DNA of 64,000 nt from Caballeronia mineralivorans PML1(12) (GCF_001028175.1 NZ_AEJF01000209.1:1-64000), one strand, 5' to 3'. Counted from the stretch's first letter, positions 17,450-27,413 are shown. The notes: a model not told the origin generated them from the sequence alone. Program-made: numbers and translations.

Positions 17450-18520
17450 ATGACTTCTGAAGCGGGCACCCCTATTCAAACACCACCACCGATAAGCACC
17501 GATGTACTGATCGTCGGCGCGGGGCCGGTTGGCCTTTTTGCTGCATTCGAGGCGGGGGTTGTTGGCCTGTCGTGTCAGATTGTCGATACGCTCGAACGGA
17601 TCGGCGGGCAATGCATCGAGTTGTATCCCGACAAACCGATCTACGACATTCCCGCTATTCCATCATGTACCGCGCGTGAGTTGGTCGACCGGCTCATGGA
17701 GCAATGCCGCCCCTTCGACGTGCCCATTCACCTTAGCCAGCGTGTGGAGACCGTTCGGCAACGCGAAGACGGTCGATGGACAGTCACGACCGGGCAGGGG
17801 CTCGTATTCGATACGGCTGCAATCATGCTGGCAGCCGGGAACGGAGCGTTCGTGCCGCAGCGTCTTGCATTGCCCGAAGCGACAACGCTGGAAGAGCGCC
17901 AAGTTCACTACAGCGTGCGCAATCTCTCCGATTTCGCGGACAAGACTGTGGTGGTTGCCGGTGGTGGCGATTCAGCGCTTGATTGGGCGTTGGCATTGCG
18001 CAAGGTCGCGCGCCGGGTCGTGCTGGTACATCGGCGCAATGGGTTTAGCGCGGTGGCATCGAGCGTCGACGAGATGAGGCGGGCAGTGGACGCGGGCGAA
18101 ATGGAATTCATGGTCGGCTCGATTGCGGCGTTGCATGCGCCTGATGACAAACTGGCATCTATCGAAATCCGACAGATTGGCGGCACCGCGCAGATCGATG
18201 CGGAACATCTGGTGGTGCTGTATGGCCTCGTCGCGGACCTCGGACCGATCGCAAACTGGGGCTTGAAGATTGTCGGCGGACGTGTGGAAGTGGATACGTC
18301 GAATTACGAAAGCTCACGACATGGGATCTTCGCGGTGGGGGACATCGCGAACTATCCGAACAAGCAGAAGCTGATTCTTTCGGGGTTTCACGAGGCATCG
18401 CTGGCGTTGAGAAAGGCCTACACGTATGCGTATCCGGACAAGAAACGGGTGCATGTGCATTCCAGCTACGACGCCGGGCTGGCTGAGCGTATTGCGTCGG
18501 GTTCCGGGCATCACGAGTAA
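17450..18520 (+). CDS. Ferredoxin/flavodoxin-NADP reductase, thioredoxin reductase-like type
   Basis: 356 residues, FAD enzyme passing electrons between NADPH and ferredoxin or flavodoxin. FAD site LIVGAGPVGLFAAFEA (about 24-39), then GGQCIELYPDKPIYDIP, the family signature. NADPH site VVVAGGGDSALDWALAL (about 165-181); second FAD motif HGIFAVGDIANYPNKQKL. It lacks the CxxC redox pair of true thioredoxin reductases. It is monocistronic, and the first gene after the defence cluster likely to be core genome. Confidence 0.93.
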   Translation: MTSEAGTPIQTPPPISTDVLIVGAGPVGLFAAFEAGVVGLSCQIVDTLERIGGQCIELYPDKPIYDIPAIPSCTARELVDRLMEQCRPFDVPIHLSQRVETVRQREDGRWTVTTGQGLVFDTAAIMLAAGNGAFVPQRLALPEATTLEERQVHYSVRNLSDFADKTVVVAGGGDSALDWALALRKVARRVVLVHRRNGFSAVASSVDEMRRAVDAGEMEFMVGSIAALHAPDDKLASIEIRQIGGTAQIDAEHLVVLYGLVADLGPIANWGLKIVGGRVEVDTSNYESSRHGIFAVGDIANYPNKQKLILSGFHEASLALRKAYTYAYPDKKRVHVHSSYDAGLAERIASGSGHHE

Positions 18521-18641
18521 GGGGGCTAGAACTATCGAGCGTTGTCAACTCGCGGCTGATCTCGAGGTTACCGGGAACTCGCTGGAATAAACTAAAGCGG
18601 TTCAACCCCGTCACGCTGCACCCCCTTTCAGGGAGCGTCGC

Positions 18642-19340
18642 ATGATCACACTCTTTTCCTACCCGGAATTGTTCGGTTTGGAAGACAACAATCCGTATGG
18701 TCTGAAGGTATTCGCGTTCCTTAAGCTATGCGGGTTGCCTTTCGATCATCGCCATATCCTCGATACAAAATCGGCGCCTCGCGGACAGCTTCCGTATATC
18801 GTCGACGATGAGGAGTCGATTGGCGACAGCGATGCCATCGTCGCTCATCTCAAGCGTAAGTACAGTTTGACCATCGACGGTTCGCTGACGAACGCCCAGC
18901 AGGATCTGCACCTTCTGATGCGCCGAACGCTGGATGATCTCTATTGGGTCATGTCGTATTCGCGTTGGCGCGATCCGCGGTTTTGGCCATTGTTCAAGGA
19001 AGCGTTTTTAAAAACACATTCCGGCATCACGGCGGATAGCCTCGACGCGGCGCAAAAATTCAACTTCGAGCGGTATCATTATCAAGGTATCGGCCGCTTT
19101 GAACCGGATGAGGCGTATGCCCGCGGTATCGCGGATTTGCAGGCAATAGCGAACCTGCTTGGCGATAGTGAATTCATGTTCGGCCCGGAACCCGGCAGCA
19201 TCGACGCCAGCGTTTATGGCTTCGTGGCAAACATATTCTTCTACGACATCGACACGCCGCTCAAGCAGTTTGTCTTGGCGCGACCCAATCTTGTCCGCCA
19301 CTGTCATGCAGTGCGCACGGCGATAGACAAGCGCGTCTGA
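18642..19340 (+). CDS. Glutathione S-transferase-like protein
   Basis: 232 residues. The N-terminal thioredoxin-fold domain includes NPYGLKVFAFLKLCGLPFDH and the GQLPYIVDDEESIGDSDAIV substrate-binding region with the conserved cis-Pro. The C-terminal all-helical domain includes FMFGPEPGSIDASVYGFVANIF, close to the Tom37/metaxin-like GST group. No specific substrate can be given. GGAG lies before the ATG. It is followed by the convergent remnant of a hydrolase gene. Confidence 0.85.
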   Translation: MITLFSYPELFGLEDNNPYGLKVFAFLKLCGLPFDHRHILDTKSAPRGQLPYIVDDEESIGDSDAIVAHLKRKYSLTIDGSLTNAQQDLHLLMRRTLDDLYWVMSYSRWRDPRFWPLFKEAFLKTHSGITADSLDAAQKFNFERYHYQGIGRFEPDEAYARGIADLQAIANLLGDSEFMFGPEPGSIDASVYGFVANIFFYDIDTPLKQFVLARPNLVRHCHAVRTAIDKRV

Positions 19341-19345
19341 TCGAA

Positions 19346-19501
19346 TCACGCGTACCGAAGCAACTTGGCCGCAAGAGTTTCGGGCGCGCTGATCATTGCG
19401 TCGTGTCCCGTTTCTATTTCGTCCCACGCCCGGTCTTTTCGAGTCCGCACGAAGTCGCGGCTGTACTGCGCTCGATGTGCATCAATCGCAACGGCCACTA
19501 A
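19346..19501 (-). pseudogene. C-terminal remnant of an alpha/beta hydrolase (esterase)
   Basis: About 50 codons read LVAVAIDAHRAQYSRDF ... WDEIETGHDAMISAPETLA ... LLRYA then stop. The ETGHDAMISAP segment is the catalytic-His region of small alpha/beta-hydrolase esterases (MenH/SABP2-like). The catalytic Ser and Asp parts are missing because the fragment begins exactly where the sensor-kinase gene ends. This is best read as debris of a deletion. Confidence 0.6.
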
Positions 19502-20859
19502 GCCTCGCCATGTCCTTCCCGCGAGCGCTGACCTTCCGCCGTTCGCAACGAAACGATAGCCGCAAACCCGCCGCCTTCACGCTGCAGAAGCTGAAGTTCG
19601 CCGCCATGCAACTTCGCGATCCTTTCGACGATAGCCAGGCCCAAGCCCGTTCCCCCCGGATGCGCGCCCGTCGAACGGCCCCGCTTGAACGGCGCTTTCA
19701 ACGCGTCGAGATCGCCGGCATTCACGCCTTTACCGCGATCGGCGACCTCGACATACGCGGTGTGAATAACGTCGTCGGCCCAGGTCCGCACCGACAAGCC
19801 CACGCGACCGTACAACACCGCGTTCTGCATCAGGTTCATCAGCACGCGCATGACGCTGATTGGCCGGAACGCGAGCGGCTGGAGCTCGCCGAGAGTCAGT
19901 TCGAAAACGTGACCAAGACCCGCAAAGTCCGCCGCAAGATTGCTCACCAGCGCGTTCAGGTCACCAACCTCAGCCGCCTCACGCGTGCCGCTGCCGGCGT
20001 AGTCCATGAACTGCTGGAGAATGGCGTCGATCTGATCGAGATAATGATCCGTCGATACCGCCAAGGCATCATGCTCGTCCGATGGAGTCGTCATTGCCAC
20101 AGCTAGGCGCAGCTTGGTCAACGGCGTGCGAATATCGTGGGAGATGCCGGCAAGCATCAATGAACGCGTCGCGTCGGCCTCCTGCAACGCGTGGATCATC
20201 TGGTTGAACGCGACACTGACTTGCGCGATCTCGGTCGGACCATCGACACGCAGCACCTGCGGTGCGGCTCCCGTGCTCAAGCCGCACGCTGCATCGGCGA
20301 GATCGCGCAACGGCCGGTTGATGTGGCGCTGGATCAGGTAGGCGGTGACGATGGCAAGCGCGCCAAGTCCAATCGATAGCGCGATCGTGAAAAGCATGCC
20401 GTCGTTGTGTGCGGCTTCGGGCACAGGCAGTGCGATCCAGTAGGGTTCGTGACCGAGATGCGCGCGAATCCACAGCCGTTGTTCGCCTCCTGTCTGCCAT
20501 TGAACGGGCATGCTCGCGGGCAGATGCTCGCGCAAGGTATCGATAAAAACATCGCGCTGGTAGGTCCGATAAAAATTGCGCCATGTCACCGAAGGCTCGG
20601 AGGCGGCACCGGTCGGGAATTGCCGGCTGGCTTCGAAGCGGACTGCGAGACCGCCTTGCGCATCGGGTGCAGCAGTCTTCAACAGGTCGTCGAGCGTTTG
20701 CACGTAGATCGCGAAGGTCTCCGCGGCGCGCTCGATCCGCGGTCTCTGAACGAAGTGCATTAATACGCTTAACGAACCAATCTGGCTGACAATGACCAGC
20801 GCCACGAGCAGCGCGATATTGCGCGCGAACAACGAGCGCGGTAGCGTGAAACGGCTCAT
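19498..20859 (-). CDS. EnvZ-like sensor histidine kinase
   Basis: 453 residues, inner membrane. Two transmembrane segments (about residues 12-34 and 155-177) flank a periplasmic sensor domain of about 120 residues. Then a HAMP domain, the dimerisation/phosphoacceptor motif GISHDIRTPLTKLRLA (H-box), the N-box NLMQNAVLYG, and a G-box GGTGLGLAIVERIAKLHGG. The first four bases overlap the response regulator, and the gene is last in a five-gene minus-strand unit with the efflux pump, so it probably senses a pump substrate or envelope stress. Confidence 0.93.
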   Translation of the reverse strand: MSRFTLPRSLFARNIALLVALVIVSQIGSLSVLMHFVQRPRIERAAETFAIYVQTLDDLLKTAAPDAQGGLAVRFEASRQFPTGAASEPSVTWRNFYRTYQRDVFIDTLREHLPASMPVQWQTGGEQRLWIRAHLGHEPYWIALPVPEAAHNDGMLFTIALSIGLGALAIVTAYLIQRHINRPLRDLADAACGLSTGAAPQVLRVDGPTEIAQVSVAFNQMIHALQEADATRSLMLAGISHDIRTPLTKLRLAVAMTTPSDEHDALAVSTDHYLDQIDAILQQFMDYAGSGTREAAEVGDLNALVSNLAADFAGLGHVFELTLGELQPLAFRPISVMRVLMNLMQNAVLYGRVGLSVRTWADDVIHTAYVEVADRGKGVNAGDLDALKAPFKRGRSTGAHPGGTGLGLAIVERIAKLHGGELQLLQREGGGFAAIVSLRTAEGQRSREGHGEA

Positions 20860-21569
20860 GGTTCGACTTCCGCGACCAGCATGTAGCCTATGCCCCAGAC
20901 CGTCTTGATGAAGCGCGGTTTCGACGGATCGGCTTCTACAATCTGCCGCAACCGCAGCACCTGCACATCGATACTGCGATCGAGCGCGTCGTGATCGCGT
21001 CCGCGCGAGCGTGCGATCAGATTGTCGCGGCTGACGGGCCGGTTCGGCGAGGCACCCAGCGCGTTCAACAGCAGCATCTGGGTCGAATGGATCTCGAACG
21101 GCTCGCCGGACTTATACAGGCGCTGTTTGCCGAGATCCAGGCAGAAGTCGCCAAAACGCACGGTCTGCGACCGGAGCACAGGTTCGCCCGCGGCGATCTT
21201 CTGGCGTCTGAGCAGTGCCCGAACGCGTGCAACGAGTTCGCGCGGCAGGAACGGCTTGGCGAGGTAGTCGTCGGCGCCGGTTTCAAGACCGATGACCTTG
21301 TCGACCGGATCGCCCTTCGCGGTGAGGATGAGAATGGGCAACGTCTGGCCTTCGGTGCGCAGACGCCGGCAGACCGACAGGCCGTCCTCCTGGTCCATCA
21401 TCAGGTCGAGGATCAGCAAGTCAAAGGGCTCGCGTTGCAGATAGCGGTCGAGCCGCTTGCTGTCGGCAACCACCCGCACTTCGAACCCGTGACTGCTCAG
21501 GAATCGCTGCAACATGTTGCGCAATTCGGCTTCATCGTCGAGAACGATGATCTTCGGCAGACTCTCCAT
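20856..21569 (-). CDS. OmpR-family response regulator
   Basis: 237 residues. The receiver domain has the acidic pair in VLDDEAELRNML, phosphoacceptor Asp in LLILDLMMDQEDG and Lys in DDYLAKPFLPREL. The C-terminal winged helix ends KPRFIKTVWGIGYMLV. The start directly abuts the stop of the RND transporter gene, and its end overlaps the kinase gene. It likely controls the same operon. Confidence 0.94.
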   Translation of the reverse strand: MESLPKIIVLDDEAELRNMLQRFLSSHGFEVRVVADSKRLDRYLQREPFDLLILDLMMDQEDGLSVCRRLRTEGQTLPILILTAKGDPVDKVIGLETGADDYLAKPFLPRELVARVRALLRRQKIAAGEPVLRSQTVRFGDFCLDLGKQRLYKSGEPFEIHSTQMLLLNALGASPNRPVSRDNLIARSRGRDHDALDRSIDVQVLRLRQIVEADPSKPRFIKTVWGIGYMLVAEVEP

Positions 21570-24500
21570 TCATGCCTCCTTCGATGCGTCGGGTGTACGC
21601 GCTTCGTGACGTTCGGCAAGCCGCTGCAGCAGTACGTAGAAAGACGGGATGAACAGCACGGCCACGCAGGTCGAGGCGAGCATCCCCGAGAACACGGCGA
21701 TGCCGAGCGAACGCCGCGCGCTGGCGCTTGCTCCGGTCGCGATCACGAGCGGCACGACACCAAGAATAAACGCGAACGAAGTCATCATGATCGGCCTGAA
21801 GCGCAGGCGTGCAGCTTCGACGGCGGCATCGACGATGTCCCTGCCTTGCGCGCGCAAATGCCGCGCGAACTCCACGATCAGGATCGCATTCTTCGCGGAC
21901 AACGCAATCAGCAATACCAGTCCGATCTGCGTATACAAGTTATTGGCTGCGCCGAGGGCGGCGAGCGTGCCCGCCGTGCCGAGCAACGCGAGCGGCACGG
22001 CGAGGACGACGGCAAGCGGCAACAACCAGCTTTCATATTGTGCAGCTAGTACGCAGAAGACAAGTAGTACGCCAACCGCGAAGATCCAGTACGCGGAGTT
22101 GCCGACCAGCTTCTCCTGGTAGGACATTGCCGTCCATTCATAACTCATGCCCGCCGGCAGCACGCGTGCGGCCTCTTGTTCGAGGGCGGCGATTGCATCG
22201 CCGGAACTGTAGCCATCGGCGGGATTGCCGTTCACGGCCGCTGCGGGCGTGAGGTTGTAAAGCGACGCGACAGCGGGCCCCTCGCTCGTGCGGATATCGA
22301 GGAAGGTGCCGAGTTCGACCATGTTGCCCGTCGCGCTGCGGATCTGGATGCGGCGAATGTCGTCGGCTTCGCGGCGGTACGCGCCGTCGGCCTGAACGAA
22401 GACCGGGAAGGTGTGATTGAACCGCGTGAACTGGTTCACATAACTCGAACCGACATAGTCCTGCAGCAGGTCGAGCACGTTGCCCACCGGCACCTGCAAT
22501 GATTCCGCCTTGGAGCGGTCGATAACAAGATCGACCGCAGGCGCCGAGGCGCGAAATGGCGTGAACACGCGCTGCAGTTCGGGACGTTGCGACGCACTTG
22601 CGACGAGCGCATCGGTAGCTTGCTGCAGGCGTCGATAGTTCTGGCTGCCGTCGGTCAGGCGCACTTGCATCTGCACGCCGCCGCTGTTACCGAGTCCCTG
22701 GATGGGCGGCGGTACGATCACCAGCGTGCGTAAGTCGGACAGCTTGGCGAGTTCGCTGTTGAAACGCATGTACAGCGAGCGCAGGTCTTCGTTCTTGCCG
22801 CGCTTTGCCCAGTCGTCGAGCGTGACATAGACAAGCGCCGCGTTGGACAGCGACGCGTTGTTATCGAGCGGAGAGATTCCACCGATCGACACAACATGAT
22901 TCACGCCCGGAATCGCCTTGATCCGCCGTTCGATTTCGGCGGTGGCTTCGCGGGTACGCGCGAGCGCGGCGGCGTCGGAGAGTTGTACTGCGATCACCAT
23001 GTATCCCTGGTCTTCGAGCGGAATGAAACTGGTCGGCACACGCGTGATCAACACTGCGGACGCCGCCGCCAGCGCGAGCGCGATCAGAAGCGCAAGCAGC
23101 GTGCGGTGAACCAGCCACGTTACGATCCGGAGATAGAAACGCTCGACCCGCTGGTACGCAGCATCGAAACCGCGATAAACGAAGTTCGGTTTCTCCGGCC
23201 GCTTGTGGCGCAGCCACTTCACGCTTTGCACGGGTTTGAGCGTCACGGCATTGACCGCACTGATGAGCGTGGTAGCGACCACAACGAGCGCAAATTGCCG
23301 GTACATCTGGCCCGTCACGCCGCCGAGAAACGCGGACGGCAGGAACACGGAAACCAGCACTAGTGTAATGCCTATAATAGGCCCAAGCAGTTCATGCATG
23401 GCATCGATAGCGGCCTGCTTCGGCGTCTTGCCACGCTCGATATGCTCGGTGATGCCTTCGACCACGACGATGGCGTCGTCGACCACGATCCCGATCGCCA
23501 ACACGATCGCGAACAGCGTCAGCAGGTTGATCGAGAAGCCGAGCATGTAGATCACGCCGAACGTGCCGATGATCGTCACGGGGATGGTCGTAGCAGGGAC
23601 CAGCATCGCGCGCCAGTTCTGCAGGAACAGCAGGATTACGGCGAGCACGAGCAGGGCGGCTTCGAAGAGGGTCAGATAGACGTCGTCGACAGATTGGCGT
23701 ACGAACGTCGTGGTGTCGAACGGCAGCGAATAGCTGATGCCTTTGGGCATCGCGGCGCCGAGTTGAGCCATCGCAGCACGCACGGCGTTACCCACTTCCA
23801 GTGCATTTGCTTCGGGTAACTGATAGATTGCAATGCCCGCCGCGGATTTGCCGTCAAGTTTGAAAAACTGGCCATAACTCGATGACCCGAGTTCCGTGCG
23901 GCCAACGTCCCGGACGCGTACAAAACGACCTCCGCCGCTGGGGTCGGCCTTGATGATGATGTCGTCGAATTCGTGCGGGTCGGAGAGCGCGCCCCGCACG
24001 GTGACGGTCAACTGGAACGCTTGTCCGCCCGCGTTGGGCTCGGAGCCGAGCTGCCCGGCACTGACCTCCTTGTTCTGGCTTTGGATCGCCTGCATCACGT
24101 CGGCGGCGGTGAGATCGCGCTGGCTCAACTGGCGCGGATCGAGCCATACCCGCATGCTGTATTGACCGGTGCCGAACACGCTGACATCGCCCACGCCGGG
24201 AATGCGTGCGAGCGTATCGCGCAGGGAAATGGTTGCGTAGTTGCCGAGGAAGAGCGAGTCGTACCTGGGGTCGGGCGATTGCAGCGTGTAGAGCTGCAGG
24301 ATCGCGGTCGAGCGTTTCCTGACGGTCACGCCCTGTTGCTGAACCGCTTGTGGCAGCAGGGCGGTCGCAGCCGATACGCGGTTCTGCACCAGCACTTGCG
24401 CCTTGTCGACATCAGTGCCTACCGCGAAGGTTACCGTGAGCGTATAGGTGCCGTCGTTGGTGCTGGTCGACTGCATGTAGATTGCGTCTTCCACGCCGTT

Positions 24501-24707
24501 CACCTGCGTCTCGATCGGCAAGGCCACGCGATCGATCACCGTTGCCGCGCTCGCGCCGGGGAAACGCGCAACGACCTGCACGGTCGGCGGGGTGATCGGC
24601 GGATACTGCGCGATTGGCAGATTGATCAGTGCGACGCCACCGAGCAACATGACGATCAGCGCGATGACATTGGCCAGCACCGGCCGCTCGACGAAGAAGC
24701 GGATCAT
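21570..24707 (-). CDS. RND multidrug efflux transporter, HAE1 family (inner-membrane pump)
   Basis: 1045 residues, the proton-driven pump of a tripartite efflux system. The N-terminus MIRFFVERPVLANVIALIV is typical. Twelve transmembrane segments with two large periplasmic loops fit the length. The proton-relay aspartates are in FAIVLAIGIVVDDAIVVVE (about 397-415). AcrB-like features include GLGNSGGVQMQV, and the final helices near SFAFILGVVPLVIATGAS. Start overlaps the adaptor gene by four bases. Specificity cannot be read from sequence, but hydrophobic drugs or solvents are usual. Confidence 0.96.
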   Translation of the reverse strand: MIRFFVERPVLANVIALIVMLLGGVALINLPIAQYPPITPPTVQVVARFPGASAATVIDRVALPIETQVNGVEDAIYMQSTSTNDGTYTLTVTFAVGTDVDKAQVLVQNRVSAATALLPQAVQQQGVTVRKRSTAILQLYTLQSPDPRYDSLFLGNYATISLRDTLARIPGVGDVSVFGTGQYSMRVWLDPRQLSQRDLTAADVMQAIQSQNKEVSAGQLGSEPNAGGQAFQLTVTVRGALSDPHEFDDIIIKADPSGGGRFVRVRDVGRTELGSSSYGQFFKLDGKSAAGIAIYQLPEANALEVGNAVRAAMAQLGAAMPKGISYSLPFDTTTFVRQSVDDVYLTLFEAALLVLAVILLFLQNWRAMLVPATTIPVTIIGTFGVIYMLGFSINLLTLFAIVLAIGIVVDDAIVVVEGITEHIERGKTPKQAAIDAMHELLGPIIGITLVLVSVFLPSAFLGGVTGQMYRQFALVVVATTLISAVNAVTLKPVQSVKWLRHKRPEKPNFVYRGFDAAYQRVERFYLRIVTWLVHRTLLALLIALALAAASAVLITRVPTSFIPLEDQGYMVIAVQLSDAAALARTREATAEIERRIKAIPGVNHVVSIGGISPLDNNASLSNAALVYVTLDDWAKRGKNEDLRSLYMRFNSELAKLSDLRTLVIVPPPIQGLGNSGGVQMQVRLTDGSQNYRRLQQATDALVASASQRPELQRVFTPFRASAPAVDLVIDRSKAESLQVPVGNVLDLLQDYVGSSYVNQFTRFNHTFPVFVQADGAYRREADDIRRIQIRSATGNMVELGTFLDIRTSEGPAVASLYNLTPAAAVNGNPADGYSSGDAIAALEQEAARVLPAGMSYEWTAMSYQEKLVGNSAYWIFAVGVLLVFCVLAAQYESWLLPLAVVLAVPLALLGTAGTLAALGAANNLYTQIGLVLLIALSAKNAILIVEFARHLRAQGRDIVDAAVEAARLRFRPIMMTSFAFILGVVPLVIATGASASARRSLGIAVFSGMLASTCVAVLFIPSFYVLLQRLAERHEARTPDASKEA

Positions 24708-25765
24708 GGCTGTCCTTGCGCGCTTGCGGTCTGTACCTTGCGTCCGGGAGCGACCGACAAAGCACCGCCGGTGACGACCTGATCGGACGGCGCGAGGCCT
24801 GACGTCACCGCGCGCAACGGCCCATATAGTCCGGCCGTTTCGATCAGGCGTTTCTCTAGCGTGTTGTTCGCGTCGACCACCATCACCGACGCACCGGCCT
24901 GATCGCGCGTGATCGATGTTTCTGGCACAAGCAACACGTCCTGCGGTGCGCCTGCGGGGATCTGCACGGTGACGGACATGCCGGGAATCAGATGAGCATC
25001 TTCGTTACTGACGGTGGCCCGGAGCTTGAGCGCGCCACTTGCCGAGTCGACATGCGTATCGACGAAATCAAGCGGGATGTCGTCGCCTGTTTTGTCGTCG
25101 GGCAGGGACACATGCACGGTGCGTTTGCCGGGCTTGAACAGACCGATTCGGTTCGCATCGCGCTCGTTGAGCGTGAACTCGACGTAAGCGGGCTGGATGC
25201 GATCGAGCGTTGCAAGCTTCGACGAGTCCGAAGTTCCCACAATGTTGCCGACATCAACCGTACGCGCACCGATGCGCCCCGCGAACGGCGCGCGAATCTC
25301 GGTATAACCAAGGTTGATGCGCGACATGTCGCGTTTGGCCGTCGACTGATCGCGGGTCGCCTGCGCCTTTTGCAGAGTCGATTGCGAGGTCGCGTTGTCG
25401 CCGGTCAGCTCCTTCTGGCGCGTGAGTTCCTGGTCGGCGTTATCGAGCGTTGCCTGATCGTAGGCAAGCTGCGCGCGGTACACATCCGGTTCGATCTGGA
25501 ACAGCAACTGGCCCTTCTTTACGCGTGAGCCGTCAACGAAGCCGATCGATGTCAGCACCCCTGTCACGCGTGCAACCAGCGTGACGGTAGCTGACGGCGC
25601 GACTGAGCCCGGTACTTCTACTTGTTCGGTCACCTGACGCGGCACCGGCCGCATGACGGCGACCGTCGGCGGCGGTTGCGCCGCGGCAGTCTCTCCCCGA
25701 TCGTGACATCCGGCGAGCGGCAGCATGGCCACTAGCACGAGGATCGCGTTATTTTTTAGTTTCAT
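24704..25765 (-). CDS. RND efflux periplasmic adaptor (membrane fusion protein)
   Basis: 353 residues. A lipoprotein signal with lipobox LAGC (about 17-20) anchors it to the inner membrane. The biotinyl-lipoyl-like halves are TGVLTSIGFVDGSRVKKGQLLFQIEP and YTEIRAPFAGRIGARTVDVGNIV, around an alpha-helical hairpin (YRAQLAYDQATLDNADQEL). The beta-barrel and membrane-proximal domains follow. It overlaps the outer-membrane factor gene by 17 bases at its start. Confidence 0.95.
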   Translation of the reverse strand: MKLKNNAILVLVAMLPLAGCHDRGETAAAQPPPTVAVMRPVPRQVTEQVEVPGSVAPSATVTLVARVTGVLTSIGFVDGSRVKKGQLLFQIEPDVYRAQLAYDQATLDNADQELTRQKELTGDNATSQSTLQKAQATRDQSTAKRDMSRINLGYTEIRAPFAGRIGARTVDVGNIVGTSDSSKLATLDRIQPAYVEFTLNERDANRIGLFKPGKRTVHVSLPDDKTGDDIPLDFVDTHVDSASGALKLRATVSNEDAHLIPGMSVTVQIPAGAPQDVLLVPETSITRDQAGASVMVVDANNTLEKRLIETAGLYGPLRAVTSGLAPSDQVVTGGALSVAPGRKVQTASAQGQP

Positions 25766-27317
25766 CGGCGTTTTCCACTTTGCGTGCGAGCGGCGAGTAG
25801 TCCGGTGGCGCGATCAGCCGCCCCCAGTTCGTGCGCTTTTCCATCTCCGCGATAGCTCCATCGTTCACGACTTGCCGGCCTTCGGCGACCTGCCAGCCGC
25901 CGCCGAGCGCGCGATACAGCGATACCGCAGCCAGCGCCAACTGCCCCTGGTTCTGTGCGAGCGCGTCGCGGTCATGCAGCATCGAACGCGATGCGTTGAG
26001 CACGGAATCGAACCCCACGGAGCCGGCGCGGTACTGCGCATTGGCAAGCTGCAACGCCCGTTGCGACGCATCGGCGGCACGTTGAGCCGAGCCAAGCGAC
26101 GCGCTGGTCGTGCGCAGCGTCGCGATCGCATCTTCCACTTCACGCTGCGCCTGCAGCACTGTGTTCTGGTAATCGAATAACGCTTCCTGGAAGGTCGCGT
26201 CCTGGATCCTCACAGCGTTTTGCAATTGCCCGCGATCCAGAATCGGCAACGTCACGCCGGCGGAAAACAGCGTGACGGTCTTGCTGCCCCATTCGAGCGG
26301 TCCGAGCGAATGCTGGTCGCCGGACGACATCCCGAACAGCCCGGTCAGTGAAAACGATGGATACAGCTTGGACTTGGCGACACCGATCAGCGCTGACTGT
26401 GAAGCGGCCGTCAGCGCGGCTTGCCTGACATCGGGGCGGCGACGCAACAGGTCCCGGGGAATACCGGTATCGATACCGGAAGGCGCAGCAGGAATCGGAG
26501 ATGCCGGGCCGAGCAGGGCATCGACGGAATCGGGCGTTTGCGCGAGCAGGACCGCGAGCGTGTCGCGGTCCTGCGCGCGCGCCTTTTCGAGCGGCGGAAC
26601 CTGACCTTCCGTTTCGGCCAGCAGCGCCTGCGCCTGTTCGACATCGAGCATGCTGGAAGCGCCGCGCTTGTATTGGGATTGGGTAATGCCGAGCGTCTGC
26701 TGCACCGCGGCAAGGTTCTGCTTCGCGACTTGCGCTCGCAATTCAACCGCGCGCAAGTCGATATATGCATTCGCGACATCGGCGAACAGGGAGACGAGCG
26801 CGTTGTCGTATGCAGCTTCGGAGACCCTCAGCCGCGCGTGATCCGACTCGATCTGGCGACGATATTTCCCCCAGAAATCCAGCTCCCAACTTGCCGTTGC
26901 GCGGAAGTGTTCGGTCCAGATGTGTTCTGGCGGAAATGGGCCGACGCCGGTGTTGTCGAGTCGCGCCGCACCCGCGGATAAGCTGCCTTGTTGCAGGACC
27001 AGATTGCGCGCGCTGATCGCGAGTTGCGCGCGGGCCTCGAAGATATGCAGGCCGGCCACTTGCAGGGACAGGTTACGTTCGTAAGCACGTTGTTCGAGCG
27101 CGGCGAGGACCGGGTCGTCGAAGGTTTTCCACCATGCAGCTTGCGCATCCGGCGAGGACTGCGCCTGCGACGGCAGACTTTCGAACCACTGGTTCTCCAC
27201 GCTTGCTTCCGGCTGGCGAAAGTCGGGACCGACCGTCACGCAACCGGCGAGCGTCAGGATGAGCGCCACGCTGGCTGCAGCAGATAGGCAAAGCGGGCGA
27301 TCCACAGTCGTTTTCAT
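25749..27317 (-). CDS. Outer-membrane efflux channel, NodT/OprM-type lipoprotein
   Basis: 522 residues with lipobox LAGC (residues about 23-26). Two OEP repeats are visible: the first around FRATASWELDFWGKYRRQIESDHARL and a second around IGVAKSKLYPSFSLTGLFG and VTLPILDRGQLQNAV. It forms the outer-membrane exit of the RND pump. It is the first gene of the operon, before adaptor and pump, whereas in many such operons the channel gene comes last. The 96-base gap to the EF-hand gene upstream gives limited room for a promoter. Confidence 0.94.
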   Translation of the reverse strand: MKTTVDRPLCLSAAASVALILTLAGCVTVGPDFRQPEASVENQWFESLPSQAQSSPDAQAAWWKTFDDPVLAALEQRAYERNLSLQVAGLHIFEARAQLAISARNLVLQQGSLSAGAARLDNTGVGPFPPEHIWTEHFRATASWELDFWGKYRRQIESDHARLRVSEAAYDNALVSLFADVANAYIDLRAVELRAQVAKQNLAAVQQTLGITQSQYKRGASSMLDVEQAQALLAETEGQVPPLEKARAQDRDTLAVLLAQTPDSVDALLGPASPIPAAPSGIDTGIPRDLLRRRPDVRQAALTAASQSALIGVAKSKLYPSFSLTGLFGMSSGDQHSLGPLEWGSKTVTLFSAGVTLPILDRGQLQNAVRIQDATFQEALFDYQNTVLQAQREVEDAIATLRTTSASLGSAQRAADASQRALQLANAQYRAGSVGFDSVLNASRSMLHDRDALAQNQGQLALAAVSLYRALGGGWQVAEGRQVVNDGAIAEMEKRTNWGRLIAPPDYSPLARKVENADETKK

Positions 27318-27413
27318 CGCGCCTCTTTAGCGGGACAAAGCGGTCTTCAGTTCAACAGACAATAGCCATGGTATGCACGGATCAAGAAGTGTCCATCGGA
27401 AACTGTCCAACCG

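Noticed and set aside
20991-22049. 352-codon plus-strand frame across the response regulator and pump genes
   Set aside because: Antisense to two well-supported genes; low-complexity Arg/Glu/His composition.
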